The position numbers and the translations under genes are program-made. 64,000 nucleotides of DNA from Streptomyces althioticus (GTDB lineage Bacteria > Actinomycetota > Actinomycetes > Streptomycetales > Streptomycetaceae): contig BMSW01000016.1 of NCBI GenBank assembly GCA_014649355.1, positions 113,004 through 177,003 of the forward strand, read 5' to 3'. How positions within the stretch are numbered: position 1 is the stretch's first letter; each line of letters starts with the position of its first letter. The notes under the pieces are model-generated. The model made no database searches and was not told where the DNA came from. It saw only the letters and a list, made by a program, of their open reading frames with translations. Below, piece after piece: positions 25,615 to 34,244 of this stretch.

Positions 25615-26562
25615 TCAGGCGCCGAGCGCCGCGTCCAGGTCCGTCATCCGCAGGTCGCCGACGATCGCCGTCGCCGCGCGGTAGCCGCCGCTCGCCGCGT
25701 GCACCACCTGCTCGGTGAACCCGATCGCGTTGCCCGCCGCCCACACGCCCGGCACGCTGGTCAGTCCGTTGCCGTCGACCACCGGGTACGTCCCGAACGG
25801 GGTCTCGTCCATCTCCGCGCCCAGCCGCTCCAGCAGGCCCGTCTGCGGCACCGGACGCGGCGCGGCGAACACCACCGACCGGGAGTGCACCGTTCCGTCG
25901 GCCATCCGTACGCCGGTCAGCCGGTCGTCCTCCACCACCAGGCCGGCGACCTCGCCCGGCACCACGTCCACGCCCGCCGCGGCCAGCCGGCGCAGGTCCA
26001 GGTCGGACAGCTCCTCCTCGGCGACCTGGTGCAGGAAGAACGTGACGTCCTTCGACCACCGGGACACCATCAGCGCCTGGTGGACGCCCGCAGGGCTCGA
26101 CGCCAGCACCCCGAACGGCTCGTCCCGCACCTCCCAGCCGTGGCAGAACGGGCAGTGCAGCACGTCCCGCCCGAACCGCTCGGCGACCCCGGGGACGTCC
26201 GGCATCTCGTCCTTCAGCCCCGTCGCCACGACGATCCGCCGGGCGCGCACGCTGCCGCCCCGCTCCAGCGCCACCGTGAAGTCCCCGTCCCGGGCCACGT
26301 CCGTCACCCGGTCCCGGACCAGCTCCACGCCGTAGCGTGCGATCTCCTCCCGGCCGAGCGCCAGGAACTCCGCCGGCGGCATCCCGTCCCGGCTCAGATA
26401 GCCCTGCATGTGCGCCGACGGCGCGTTGCGCGGCTCGCCCGCGTCGACCACCAGCGTGCGGTGCCGGGCCCGCCCCAGCACCAGCGCGGCGGACAGCCCC
26501 GCCGCTCCACCGCCCACCACGACCACGTCGTAACGGCTGTCGTCCATGTCCCGCTCGGTCAT
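25615..26562 (-). CDS. thioredoxin-reductase-like NAD(P)/FAD oxidoreductase
   Basis: 315 residues. FAD-binding VVVVGGGAAGLSAALVLGRA (about 12-31), a redox CPFC in HCPFCHGWEVRD (about 138-149), and a C-terminal FAD segment with GVWAAGNAIGF. This is the single-protein TrxR-like class that often lacks a thioredoxin partner. Start ATG at 26562 follows GGAGG. Divergent from an Xre-cupin regulator over an overlapping promoter/operator, so repression by that regulator is likely. Confidence 0.87.
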   Translation of the reverse strand: MTERDMDDSRYDVVVVGGGAAGLSAALVLGRARHRTLVVDAGEPRNAPSAHMQGYLSRDGMPPAEFLALGREEIARYGVELVRDRVTDVARDGDFTVALERGGSVRARRIVVATGLKDEMPDVPGVAERFGRDVLHCPFCHGWEVRDEPFGVLASSPAGVHQALMVSRWSKDVTFFLHQVAEEELSDLDLRRLAAAGVDVVPGEVAGLVVEDDRLTGVRMADGTVHSRSVVFAAPRPVPQTGLLERLGAEMDETPFGTYPVVDGNGLTSVPGVWAAGNAIGFTEQVVHAASGGYRAATAIVGDLRMTDLDAALGA

Positions 26563-26605
26563 CGTGACCACCTCCACCGCCAACGGTCGCTCCGGCAGAC
26601 GCGTA

Positions 26606-26634
26606 TTGACAAACAAGTTTGCCGAACCTGCAAT
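26606..26634 (+). promoter_or_regulatory. TTGACA-N17-TGCAAT promoter with central palindrome, leaderless start
   Basis: -35 TTGACA (26606-26611), 17-bp spacer, -10 TGCAAT (26629-26634), then 6 nt to the ATG at 26641. The palindrome CAAAC-AA-GTTTG (26610-26621) fills the spacer. On the other strand, TTGCAG (26628-26633) with TCAATA about 18 bp away could serve the flavoprotein gene, so one site could control both. Confidence 0.7.
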
Positions 26635-26640
26635 GTCCGC

Positions 26641-27216
26641 ATGGTGACGGACGACGTTCTCGCGGAAGTGGGCCCCCGGCTGCGCCGGATCAGGAAGGAG
26701 CGGGAGGTGACGCTCGCGGCGCTGGCGGAGGCGACCGGCATCTCCGTGAGCACCCTGTCCCGGCTGGAGTCCGGTCAGCGCAAACCCGGCCTGGACCTGC
26801 TGCTGCCCATCGCACAGGCTCACCAGGTGTCGCTGGACGAGCTGGTCGGCGCGCCCCCGGTGGGCGACCCGCGGGTGCGGTCCCGGCCGATCGTGCACGG
26901 CGGGCGCACCCACTGGCCGCTCACCCGGCAGCCCGGCGGCCTCCAGGCGTACAAGGTGCTCGAACCGAAGCGGCGGCTGGAGCCGGAACCGCGCACGCAC
27001 GAGGGCTACGAGTGGCTGTACGTCCTCTCCGGCAGACTGCGGCTGGTGCTGGGCGACCACGACGTGGTGCTGACGGCCGGCGAGGCGGCCGAGTTCGACA
27101 CGCGCGTGCCCCACTGGTTCGGGTCGACGGGGGAGGGCCCGGTGGAGTTCCTCAGCCTCTTCGGGCCGCAGGGGGAGCGGATGCACGTCCGGGCGCGGCC
27201 GAAGAGCAAGGAGTGA
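26641..27216 (+). CDS. Xre-family regulator with C-terminal cupin domain
   Basis: 191 residues. HTH_3 (about 9-65, LRRIRKEREVTLAALAEATG then SVSTLSRLESGQRKP) and a double-stranded beta-helix cupin (about 105-185, with HEGYEWLYVLSGRLRLVLG and FDTRVPHWFG). Family members of this layout sense small ligands through the cupin. Start fixed by the -10 box 6 nt upstream, with no ribosome binding site. The palindrome inside its own promoter suggests autoregulation. Confidence 0.92.
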   Translation: MVTDDVLAEVGPRLRRIRKEREVTLAALAEATGISVSTLSRLESGQRKPGLDLLLPIAQAHQVSLDELVGAPPVGDPRVRSRPIVHGGRTHWPLTRQPGGLQAYKVLEPKRRLEPEPRTHEGYEWLYVLSGRLRLVLGDHDVVLTAGEAAEFDTRVPHWFGSTGEGPVEFLSLFGPQGERMHVRARPKSKE

Positions 27217-27288
27217 GGCGTTCACCGCGTAGCGCGGTGGAGGGGGCTCGTTCGCCGGTGGGAGGGCGCGGGACGGTTCCCTTCAGGC

Positions 27289-27305
27289 AAGCGACCGCTT
27301 AGTAT
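27289..27305 (+). promoter_or_regulatory. AAGC-N4-GCTT element with TAGTAT -10 box
   Basis: AAGCGACCGCTT (27289-27300) abuts TAGTAT (27300-27305), about 50 bp before the quinone oxidoreductase gene. AAGC/GCTT inverted repeats are typical of TetR-type operators before actinobacterial acyl-CoA genes (family knowledge). No cognate regulator is adjacent. Confidence 0.4.
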
Positions 27306-27356
27306 GCGGGGACCCGGTCAGCGAAGACGACGTTCACCGTCCCGTGGAGGCCCCGC

Positions 27357-28334
27357 ATGCAGGCATGGCAAGTGCACGAACTCGGCGAGCCGGGCGAGGT
27401 GATGCGCCTCGCGGACGTCGAGCGGCCGACCCCCGGCGAGGGGCAGGTGCTGCTCCGGGTGCGCGCCGCGGCCGTCAACTTCCCGGACGCCCTGATGTGC
27501 CGGGGTCAGTACCAGACGCGGCCGCCGCTGCCCTTCACGCCGGGCGTGGAGATCTGCGGCGAGACCGACGACGGCCGCCGCGTGATCGCCAACCCGGCCC
27601 TGCCGCACGGCGGTTTCGCCGAGTACGCCCTCGCGGACGCCGCGGCTCTGCTGCCCGCGCCGGACGCGCTGGACGACGCCGAGGCCGCCGCCCTGCACAT
27701 CGGCTACCAGACGGCCTGGTTCGCCCTGCACCGGCGGGCCCGCCTGGAGGCCGGCGAGACGCTTCTCGTGCACGCCGCCGCGGGCGGGGTGGGCAGCGCC
27801 GCCGTGCAGCTCGGCAAGGCGGCCGGCGCCACCGTCATCGGCGTGGCGGGCGGCGCCGACAAGGCCGCCGTCGCCCGCGGCCTGGGCTGCGACGTGGTGA
27901 TCGACCGCCGCGAACAGGACGTCGTCGCCGCCGTCAAGGAGGCCACCGGCGGACGCGGCGCCGACGTGATCTTCGACCCGGTCGGCGGGGACGCGTACAC
28001 CCAGTCCGCCAAGACCGTCGCCTTCGAGGGCCGCATCGTGATCGTGGGCTTCGCGAGCGGCACCATCCCGAGCCCCGGCCTCAACCACGCCCTGATCAAG
28101 AACTACGCGATCCTCGGCCTGCACTGGGGCCTGTACAACACCAGGAACCCCGAGCTGGTCCGGCACTGTCACGAACAGCTCACCGACCTCGCCGCCAAGG
28201 GCGCGATCAAGCCGCTGGTGAGCCGGCGCGTGCCGCTCGCCGGGGCCGCCGACGCCGTGCAGCGGGTCGCCGACGGCGTCACCACGGGCCGCGTCACCGT
28301 GCTGCCGTCCCTGGAGAACGGAGCCGCCGCATGA
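27357..28334 (+). CDS. NADPH:quinone oxidoreductase-type zinc-independent MDR
   Basis: 325 residues. GroES-like N-terminal domain (about 1-120) and Rossmann domain with HAAAGGVGSAAVQLGKAAGA (about 140-160). The zinc-ligand cysteines and histidines of alcohol dehydrogenases are absent, as in QOR/enoyl reductases. ATG at 27357 follows GGAGG. First gene of a three-gene unit; its stop overlaps the next start by ATGA, and the partners are acyl-CoA dehydrogenases, so a CoA-thioester or enone substrate is plausible. Confidence 0.88.
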   Translation: MQAWQVHELGEPGEVMRLADVERPTPGEGQVLLRVRAAAVNFPDALMCRGQYQTRPPLPFTPGVEICGETDDGRRVIANPALPHGGFAEYALADAAALLPAPDALDDAEAAALHIGYQTAWFALHRRARLEAGETLLVHAAAGGVGSAAVQLGKAAGATVIGVAGGADKAAVARGLGCDVVIDRREQDVVAAVKEATGGRGADVIFDPVGGDAYTQSAKTVAFEGRIVIVGFASGTIPSPGLNHALIKNYAILGLHWGLYNTRNPELVRHCHEQLTDLAAKGAIKPLVSRRVPLAGAADAVQRVADGVTTGRVTVLPSLENGAAA

Positions 28335-29512
28335 CCGACGCCGACGAACTGCGCCGCCGCACCCGGGAGTTGCTGGCCGCGCACCCGCCCGCCGACACCG
28401 AGCGCCTGGACTTCCTGCGCGCCCGCTTCGACGCCGGACTCGCCTGGGTGCACTTCCCCGAAGGGCTCGGCGGACTCGGCCTGCCGCGCTCCCTCCAGGC
28501 CGTCGTCGACGCCGAACTGGCCGCCGCGGGCGCCCCCGACAACGACCCGCGCCGCATCGGCATCGGCCTGGGCATGGCCGCCCCGACGATCCTCCAGTAC
28601 GGCACCGAGGAGCAGAAGGCGCGCTTCCTGCGGCCGCTGTGGACCGGGGAGGAGGTCTGGTGCCAGCTCTTCAGCGAGCCCGGCGCCGGCTCCGACCTGG
28701 CCGCGCTCGGCACGCGCGCCGTCCGTGAGGGCGACGACTGGGTGGTCAACGGGCAGAAGGTGTGGACGTCCAGCGCCCACGTCGCCCGCTGGGCCATCCT
28801 CATCGCCCGCACCGACCCGGACGTGCCCAAGCACCGGGGCATCACCTACTTCGTGTGCGACATGACCGACCCCGGCGTCGAGGTGCGGCCGCTGCGCCAG
28901 ATCACCGGCGAGGCCGAGTTCAACGAGGTGTTCCTCACCGACGTCCGCATCCCCGACGACCGCCGCCTCGGCGAGGTCGGCGACGGCTGGCGGGTCGCCC
29001 AGACCACCCTGAACAACGAGCGCGTCGCCATCGGCGGCAGGCGGCTGCCCCGAGAGGGCGGCATGATCGGCCCGGTCGCCAGGACCTGGCGCGAACGCCC
29101 CGAACTGCGCACCCACGACCTGCACCAGCGGCTGCTGAAGCTGTGGGTCGAGGCGGAGGTCGCCCGGCTCACCGGCGAACGCCTGAGCCAGCAGCTCGTC
29201 GCCGGACAGCCCGGACCCGAGGGCGCCGGAATGAAGCTCGCCTTCGCCCGCCTCAACCAGGAGATCAGCGGCCTGGAGGTCGAACTGCGCGGCGAGGAAG
29301 GGCTGTTGTACGACGACTGGACCATGCGCCGCCCGGAGCTGGTCGACTTCACCGGCCGTGACGCCGGCTACCGCTATCTGCGCTCCAAGGGCAACAGCAT
29401 CGAGGGCGGGACCAGCGAGGTCCTGCTGAACATCGTCGCCGAGCGCGTCCTGGGCCTGCCCGCCGAGCCGCGCACCGACAAGGACGTCGCCTGGAAGGAC
29501 CTGGCCCGATGA
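28331..29512 (+). CDS. acyl-CoA dehydrogenase, FadE29-like larger subunit
   Basis: 393 residues. Seen: FSEPGAGSDLAALGTRA, WTSSAHVARWAIL, QITGEAEFNEVFLTD, and the C-terminus with GNSIEGGTSEVLLNIVAERV. Starts inside the preceding stop codon and ends inside the next start (ATGA at both ends). Together with the following gene it has the layout of actinobacterial heterotetrameric acyl-CoA dehydrogenases that act on steroid side chains or similar bulky acyl-CoAs (inference). Confidence 0.88.
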   Translation: MTDADELRRRTRELLAAHPPADTERLDFLRARFDAGLAWVHFPEGLGGLGLPRSLQAVVDAELAAAGAPDNDPRRIGIGLGMAAPTILQYGTEEQKARFLRPLWTGEEVWCQLFSEPGAGSDLAALGTRAVREGDDWVVNGQKVWTSSAHVARWAILIARTDPDVPKHRGITYFVCDMTDPGVEVRPLRQITGEAEFNEVFLTDVRIPDDRRLGEVGDGWRVAQTTLNNERVAIGGRRLPREGGMIGPVARTWRERPELRTHDLHQRLLKLWVEAEVARLTGERLSQQLVAGQPGPEGAGMKLAFARLNQEISGLEVELRGEEGLLYDDWTMRRPELVDFTGRDAGYRYLRSKGNSIEGGTSEVLLNIVAERVLGLPAEPRTDKDVAWKDLAR

Positions 29513-30585
29513 GCGATCTGCTGTACTCGGAGGAGGAAGAGGCGCTCCGGGCCGCCGTCCGGGACCTGCTCACCGACCACTGCGACACGACGTCCGTCCT
29601 TACCCGCGTCGAGTCGGACGCGCCGCACGACCTGGCCGCCTGGAAGGCGCTCGCCGACGGCATGGGCCTCGCCGGGCTGCTGGTCCCCGAGAGCCGGGGC
29701 GGGCAGGGTGCGACGCACCGCGAGGCCGCCGTCGTCCTGGAGGAGCTGGGGCGTGCGGTCGCTCCCGTGCCGTACCTGACCAGTGCCGTCGTCGCCACGG
29801 AGGCGCTGCTGGCGTGCGCGGACGGCGACGGTCCGCTCGCGGACCTGGCGTCCGGACGCGTGATCGGCGCGCTCGCCGTCGGCCTGCACACCGCCCCCGG
29901 CGCCGGGTACGCGACCGTCCGCGCGGACGGCGGCGCCCTGCACGGCGAGCTGACCGGCATCGCGGACGCCGCCGTCGCCGACGTCCTGCTCGTGCCGGCG
30001 GACGACGGCGGGCTGTACGCGGTGACGGCCGACGCGGTCACCGTCACCCCGCAGACGTCCCTCGACCTCACCCGGCCCCTCGCCCGCGTCACCTTCGACG
30101 CCGCCCCGGGCCGCCGCGTCGGCGACGCCGAGCCCGCCGTACGCCGCGCCCTGCGCGCCGGGGCGGGACTGCTCGCCTCGGAGCAACTCGGCGTCGCGGA
30201 ATGGGCGTTGACCGAAACCGTGCGGTACCTGAAGGACCGCAAGCAGTTCAACCGTCCCGTCGGCGGGTTCCAGGCGCTCAAGCACCGGCTCGCCCAGCTG
30301 TGGCTGGAGGTCGTCCACCTGCGCGCCGCCGCACGGGCCGCCGCCGACGCGCTCGCCACCGGCGAGGACACGGACGTGTCGGTCACCGTCGCCCAGGCCT
30401 ACGCGGCCCCCGTCGCCGTCCGCGCCGCCGAGGAGGCCCTGCAACTGCACGCGGGCATCGGCATGACGTGGGAACACCCGGTGCATCTGCGCCTCAAGCG
30501 CGCCAAGGCCGACTCGATCGCCTACGGCACGGCGGGCGCCCACCGGGAGGCGCTCGCGGAACTGGTGGATCTCCGGGCGCCCTGA
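29509..30585 (+). CDS. acyl-CoA dehydrogenase, FadE28-like smaller subunit
   Basis: 358 residues, shorter than a classical dehydrogenase. Seen: N-terminal helical domain, LLVPESRGGQGATHREAAVV, beta-domain with reduced FAD/substrate motifs, and C-terminal LQLHAGIGMTWEHPVHLRLK. The usual C-terminal EGTSE-type segment is replaced by SIAYGTAGAHREAL. This is typical of the partner subunit in alpha2-beta2 dehydrogenases. Translationally coupled to the larger subunit. Confidence 0.85.
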   Translation: MSDLLYSEEEEALRAAVRDLLTDHCDTTSVLTRVESDAPHDLAAWKALADGMGLAGLLVPESRGGQGATHREAAVVLEELGRAVAPVPYLTSAVVATEALLACADGDGPLADLASGRVIGALAVGLHTAPGAGYATVRADGGALHGELTGIADAAVADVLLVPADDGGLYAVTADAVTVTPQTSLDLTRPLARVTFDAAPGRRVGDAEPAVRRALRAGAGLLASEQLGVAEWALTETVRYLKDRKQFNRPVGGFQALKHRLAQLWLEVVHLRAAARAAADALATGEDTDVSVTVAQAYAAPVAVRAAEEALQLHAGIGMTWEHPVHLRLKRAKADSIAYGTAGAHREALAELVDLRAP

Positions 30586-30599
30586 CACGTCCTCAGCAG

Positions 30600-30636
30600 G
30601 CGGCCCGTCCTCCCTCCTCCGGGGTGGGCGGGCCGC
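30600..30636. terminator. hairpin after the acyl-CoA dehydrogenase operon
   Basis: GCGGCCCG (30600-30607) pairs with CGGGCCGC (30629-30636), starting 15 nt after the stop codon. Confidence 0.55.
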
Positions 30637-30756
30637 GGTGCGCGTGGATGAACGGCCGACGGCGAACCGGCCAACTCCTCGCACAACCCTGCTCTCCCCA
30701 TGCCACGGGACCCCATACTCGCGGGGACCCCGTACGGCACATCAGGGAGGCAGAGC

Positions 30757-31620
30757 ATGGCCCTCACCACCCGTCGCGGAGCCCTCACCGCCCTCGGCGT
30801 CGCCCTCGCGAGCCCCCTCGCCCTCCCCGCAGGGCAGGCCCTCGCCGGCCACCACCCGCACCGCCCGCGCCCGTTGTGGCGCGCGCACGCCCACAACGAC
30901 TACGAGCACCCCCGCCCCCTTTTCGACGCGCTGGACCACCGCTTCGGCAGCGTCGAGGCGGACGTCCACCTCGTCGGCGGACAACTCCTCGTCGCCCACG
31001 GCCCCGAGGACCTCGACCCCGCCCGCACCCTGGAGTCGCTGTACCTGGAGCCGCTCGCCGCCCGCGTCCGCGCCAACCGCGGCACGGTGTACCGCGGCGA
31101 CCGCGGCTCGCTCCAGCTGCTGATCGACCTCAAGACGGAGGGCGCGTCGACGTACGCGGAACTCGACCGTCGACTCCGCCGCTACAAGGGCCTGTTCACC
31201 ACGTGCGCCCACGGCAGGGTGTTCCCCGGACCGGTCACCGCCGTCGTCTCCGGCGACCGCGCAGCCCGCGCGCCCATGGAGGCCCAGCGAGTCCGGCACG
31301 CCTTCTACGACGGCCGCCTCACCGACCTCGGCGGCCCGGCACCGGCCTCCTTCGCCCCGCTCGTCAGCGACAACTGGACGCTGCACTTCACCTGGCAGGG
31401 CGTCGGCGCGTTCCCCGGGGCGGAACGCCGGAAACTGCGCACGCTGGTGGGCACCGCCCACGCCCGTGGGCAGCGGGTGCGGTTCTGGGCCACCCCGGAC
31501 GTACCAGGACCCGCACGGGACGCGCTGTGGGCCGAGCTGGTCGCGGCGGACGTCGACCACCTCAACACCGACGACCTCGCGGGCCTGGAGGCGTTCCTCG
31601 ACGCCCACCGGAAGGTGTGA
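30757..31620 (+). CDS. secreted PI-PLC/glycerophosphodiester phosphodiesterase-like protein (AIM6 type)
   Basis: 287 residues. A twin-arginine-like signal peptide (TTRRGALTALG, about 4-14, with likely cleavage after QALA near residue 31) precedes a TIM-barrel-type domain. Seen: HAHNDYEHPRPL with the family's first catalytic histidine, SVEADVHLVGG, LLIDLKTEG, and W-A-T-P-D at the C-terminal metal side. ATG at 30757 follows GGGAGG. Acts probably outside the cell on a phosphodiester substrate; the exact lipid is unknown. Confidence 0.82.
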   Translation: MALTTRRGALTALGVALASPLALPAGQALAGHHPHRPRPLWRAHAHNDYEHPRPLFDALDHRFGSVEADVHLVGGQLLVAHGPEDLDPARTLESLYLEPLAARVRANRGTVYRGDRGSLQLLIDLKTEGASTYAELDRRLRRYKGLFTTCAHGRVFPGPVTAVVSGDRAARAPMEAQRVRHAFYDGRLTDLGGPAPASFAPLVSDNWTLHFTWQGVGAFPGAERRKLRTLVGTAHARGQRVRFWATPDVPGPARDALWAELVAADVDHLNTDDLAGLEAFLDAHRKV

Positions 31621-31722
31621 CACCACACGATCGGCGGACAGGTCAGCCGCCCGGACGAACCCTCCGCTACGCCACACTTGCGGCCGAACGCCGCGAAACG
31701 GGTGCGGCGGAGGAGGTTGACG

Positions 31723-31917
31723 ATGGCCATTTCCATCTCTGTGGTGCTGCTGCTCTCGGTCCTGGCGGTGATCTTCCTGCGCAACGGCGGGCTGAAGATC
31801 TCCCACGCCCTGGTCTGCCTGCTGCTGGGCTTCTACCTGGCCAGCACGAGCATCGCCCCCACGATCCACAGCGGCCTGACGGCCACGGCGGACATCGTCA
31901 GCAGCCTGCGGCCGTGA
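31723..31917 (+). CDS. 64-residue membrane protein
   Basis: Start ATG at 31723 follows GGAGGAGG. Two hydrophobic segments (about 3-18 and 27-48) are joined by FLRNGGLKISH; the C-terminus is polar. I recall similar proteins of about 65 residues in many Streptomyces genomes, but know no function. Followed at once by a strong hairpin, so it is probably a single-gene unit. Confidence 0.72.
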   Translation: MAISISVVLLLSVLAVIFLRNGGLKISHALVCLLLGFYLASTSIAPTIHSGLTATADIVSSLRP

Positions 31918-31920
31918 GGG

Positions 31921-31953
31921 CGTCCGCCCTCACGGCCGGGACGAGGGCGGACG
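31921..31953. terminator. hairpin after the 64-residue membrane protein gene
   Basis: CGTCCGCCCTC (31921-31931) and GAGGGCGGACG (31943-31953) form an 11-bp perfect stem 4 nt after the stop codon. Confidence 0.8.
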
Positions 31954-32104
31954 GACGTGCTACCGGCACCGTCTTCGGTGTTGATGTGCCTCAGGCGCTC
32001 TGGCAGGGTGACGCTGCGAACCGGGCAAGGAGTTCGGTCCCGAGCGGGACCGACGACCCGGTGCCGGTTCACGACGCGGCCGCGGTCCTCGAACGGAGTT
32101 GTTC

Positions 32105-32911
32105 ATGCTGGAGCAGGTCGCCGAGGGCGTGCAGGTCCACCGGAGCGAGTTGCTGGAGAACAACACCGTTGTCGTGCACGGCAGGGACGGCGTGCTCGTC
32201 GTGGACGCCGGAATCACCGGCGCCGAGATGAGCTGCCTGGCCGGCGGCCTCCGTGAGCTGGGCCGGCCCGTGGTGGCGGGCTTCTCGACGCATCCCGACT
32301 GGGACCACGTGCTCTGGCACGCCGAACTCGGCGAAGCGCCGCGTCACGGCACGGCCCGCTGCGCGGCCTCCCTCCGGGAGGTGTTGTCGGAGCCGGACTG
32401 GAAGGCCCGCGTCGCCGAGGGGCTGCCGCCGGAGATCGCCGAGGACACACCGCTGGCCCTGTACGGCCTCGTCACCGGTCTGCCCGCGGGCACCACGCGG
32501 CTTCCCTGGGACGGTCCCGAGGTGCGGATCATCGAGCACACGGCGCACGCCCCGGGCCACGCGGCGCTGTTGATCGAGGAACGCCGAGTTCTCGTCGCCG
32601 GCGACATGCTCTCCGACGTCTTCGTCCCCATGTTCGACGACACCGGCGATCCGGTCGAGGGCTACCTCGCCGGGCTGGCGGCGCTCGAGGGCGTGGCGGA
32701 CGACGTCGACGTCCTCGTCCCCGGACACGGCTCCGTCGCCCGGGGCGAGGAGGTACGCGCGAGGATGGCACTGGACCGCGCGTACGTGGAGGACCTGCGT
32801 GACGGCCGGGAGTGCGGCGACCCCCGGGTCGTGTCGCCCAAGCCCGGCTGGGAGTGGGCGGGCGCCATCCACGAAGGGCAGGTCCGGCGCCTCGCCGGAC
32901 GGGACGCCTGA
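32105..32911 (+). CDS. metallo-beta-lactamase-fold hydrolase with variant metal motif
   Basis: 268 residues. The family motif HxHxDH reads HPDWDH here (in STHPDWDHVLW, about residue 62), so the second histidine is replaced by aspartate. Other ligands are present: HAPGHAALL (about 147), AGDMLSDVF (about 165) and PGHGSV (about 207). Start ATG at 32105 follows CGGAG; a TTG two codons earlier is possible. The substitution may change metal content. Substrate unknown. Confidence 0.83.
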   Translation: MLEQVAEGVQVHRSELLENNTVVVHGRDGVLVVDAGITGAEMSCLAGGLRELGRPVVAGFSTHPDWDHVLWHAELGEAPRHGTARCAASLREVLSEPDWKARVAEGLPPEIAEDTPLALYGLVTGLPAGTTRLPWDGPEVRIIEHTAHAPGHAALLIEERRVLVAGDMLSDVFVPMFDDTGDPVEGYLAGLAALEGVADDVDVLVPGHGSVARGEEVRARMALDRAYVEDLRDGRECGDPRVVSPKPGWEWAGAIHEGQVRRLAGRDA

Positions 32912-32938
32912 GGTTGCTCGCGGGGGACTCCGTCGGCC

Positions 32939-34147
32939 TCAGCCCCGTTCCGCCACCGCCGCCGGGTCGTCCAGGACGCCCCGCACCACCCAGTGGGCCG
33001 CGCCCAGCAGCGGTCCCTCCGGGCCCAGGGCGGAGACGGACACCGGGCAGGACGGGCCCGCCGTGCGGCGGGCCAGTTCCGAGCGGAGCGACGGAAGCAG
33101 CCAGGGCGACAGCCCCGACAGAGCGCCGCCCAGCACCACGTTCTCGGGGTCCAGGAGGTTGACCGCCCCCGTCAGGGCGATGCCCAGCGCCGTGCCCGCG
33201 TCGTGCAGGGCGCGCCGTACCGCGGCGTCACCCTGTTCGGCGCGGCCCGCGAGCAGGCCCACCCGGTCCTCGCCGGGCTCCAGGCCGGCCGTGCGCAGCA
33301 CCGCCTCCTCACCCGCGTACTGCTCCAGGCATCCCCGGCCGCCGCAGGCGCACGACGGGCCGTCGGGCCACACCGGGACGTGGCCCAGCTCGCCCGCGAA
33401 CCCCCGGTTGCCGTGCAGCACCCGCCCGTCCACGACGACCGCCGCACCGATGCCGATCTCGGCCGAGACGTGCAGGAAGTCGCGCGGGGTGTCCTCGCCG
33501 AGCCACAGTTCGGCGAGCGCGCCGAAGTTGGCCTCGTTGGCCACCGTCAGCGGCAGCTTCTCGGGGAGCAGCGGGCCGAGGTCCGTGTCCAGCCAGCCCA
33601 GGTTCGGGGCGCGGACGACGGTGCGGGCGTCGCGGGCCACCAGACCGGGCACGGCGACCGCGAGCCCGGCCGGCCACAGTCCCTCGCCCTCCGCCTCGGC
33701 CACGACCCGCCGGATCAGCTCGGTGAGTTCGCCGAGCACCGGCTCGGGGGAGCGGTCCCGGTTCGCCACCTGCCGCACCGCCCGCGCCCGTACCTCACCG
33801 CGCAGGTCGACCGCGCACACGGCGAGGTGGTCGACCCCCACCTCCGCGCCGATCCCGGCCGGGCCCCGTCCGCTGACCGCGAGGGCGGAACCGGGCCGGC
33901 CGACCCGCCCGGGCCGCTCCGGGCCCAGCTCCTCCAGCAGCCCCGTGCGGATGAGTTCGTCGACCAGCGTGGACACCGCCGCGCGGGTCAGCCCGATCCG
34001 GGAGGCGACGGCCGCCCGGGACAGCGGCCCCTCGTCCCGGACGGTGTGCATCACCCGCGACAGGTTGCGGCGGCGCATGCCCTGCTGGGTGTCGGGCAGG
34101 ACGCGGCCCTGACCTGCCGGGCGGGCCTTGTGCAGCGGTGCGCTCAT
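32939..34147 (-). CDS. xylR: ROK-family transcriptional regulator, XylR type
   Basis: 402 residues. N-terminal MarR-like winged helix (about 30-85, SRAAVASRIGLTRAAVSTLV) and ROK sugar-kinase-like domain (about 95-395) with IGIGAAVVVDGRVLHGNRG and the zinc-binding CACGGRGCLEQY. Downstream of xylB on the same strand; xylA is divergent from xylB. Family role: xylose-responsive repressor. Start ATG at 34147 has GGAGGA directly against it; an internal ATG at 34078 is an alternative. Confidence 0.88.
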   Translation of the reverse strand: MSAPLHKARPAGQGRVLPDTQQGMRRRNLSRVMHTVRDEGPLSRAAVASRIGLTRAAVSTLVDELIRTGLLEELGPERPGRVGRPGSALAVSGRGPAGIGAEVGVDHLAVCAVDLRGEVRARAVRQVANRDRSPEPVLGELTELIRRVVAEAEGEGLWPAGLAVAVPGLVARDARTVVRAPNLGWLDTDLGPLLPEKLPLTVANEANFGALAELWLGEDTPRDFLHVSAEIGIGAAVVVDGRVLHGNRGFAGELGHVPVWPDGPSCACGGRGCLEQYAGEEAVLRTAGLEPGEDRVGLLAGRAEQGDAAVRRALHDAGTALGIALTGAVNLLDPENVVLGGALSGLSPWLLPSLRSELARRTAGPSCPVSVSALGPEGPLLGAAHWVVRGVLDDPAAVAERG

Positions 34148-34192
34148 TCCTCCGTCAATCCTCGGTCGGGGGCCGTCCGCGCCCGGCGGACG

Positions 34193-34242
34193 CCCACGGC
34201 GGCCTTCACGGGGCCGCCGTGGGGCGACGCCCGCCGGGGCGT
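34193..34242 (-). terminator. tandem hairpins between xylB and the ROK regulator
   Basis: A perfect 12-bp stem (34193-34204 with 34212-34223) is followed by a 6-bp hairpin, GACGCC with GGCGTC (34225-34242). They directly follow the xylB stop codon. Confidence 0.7.
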
Positions 34243-34244
34243 CG

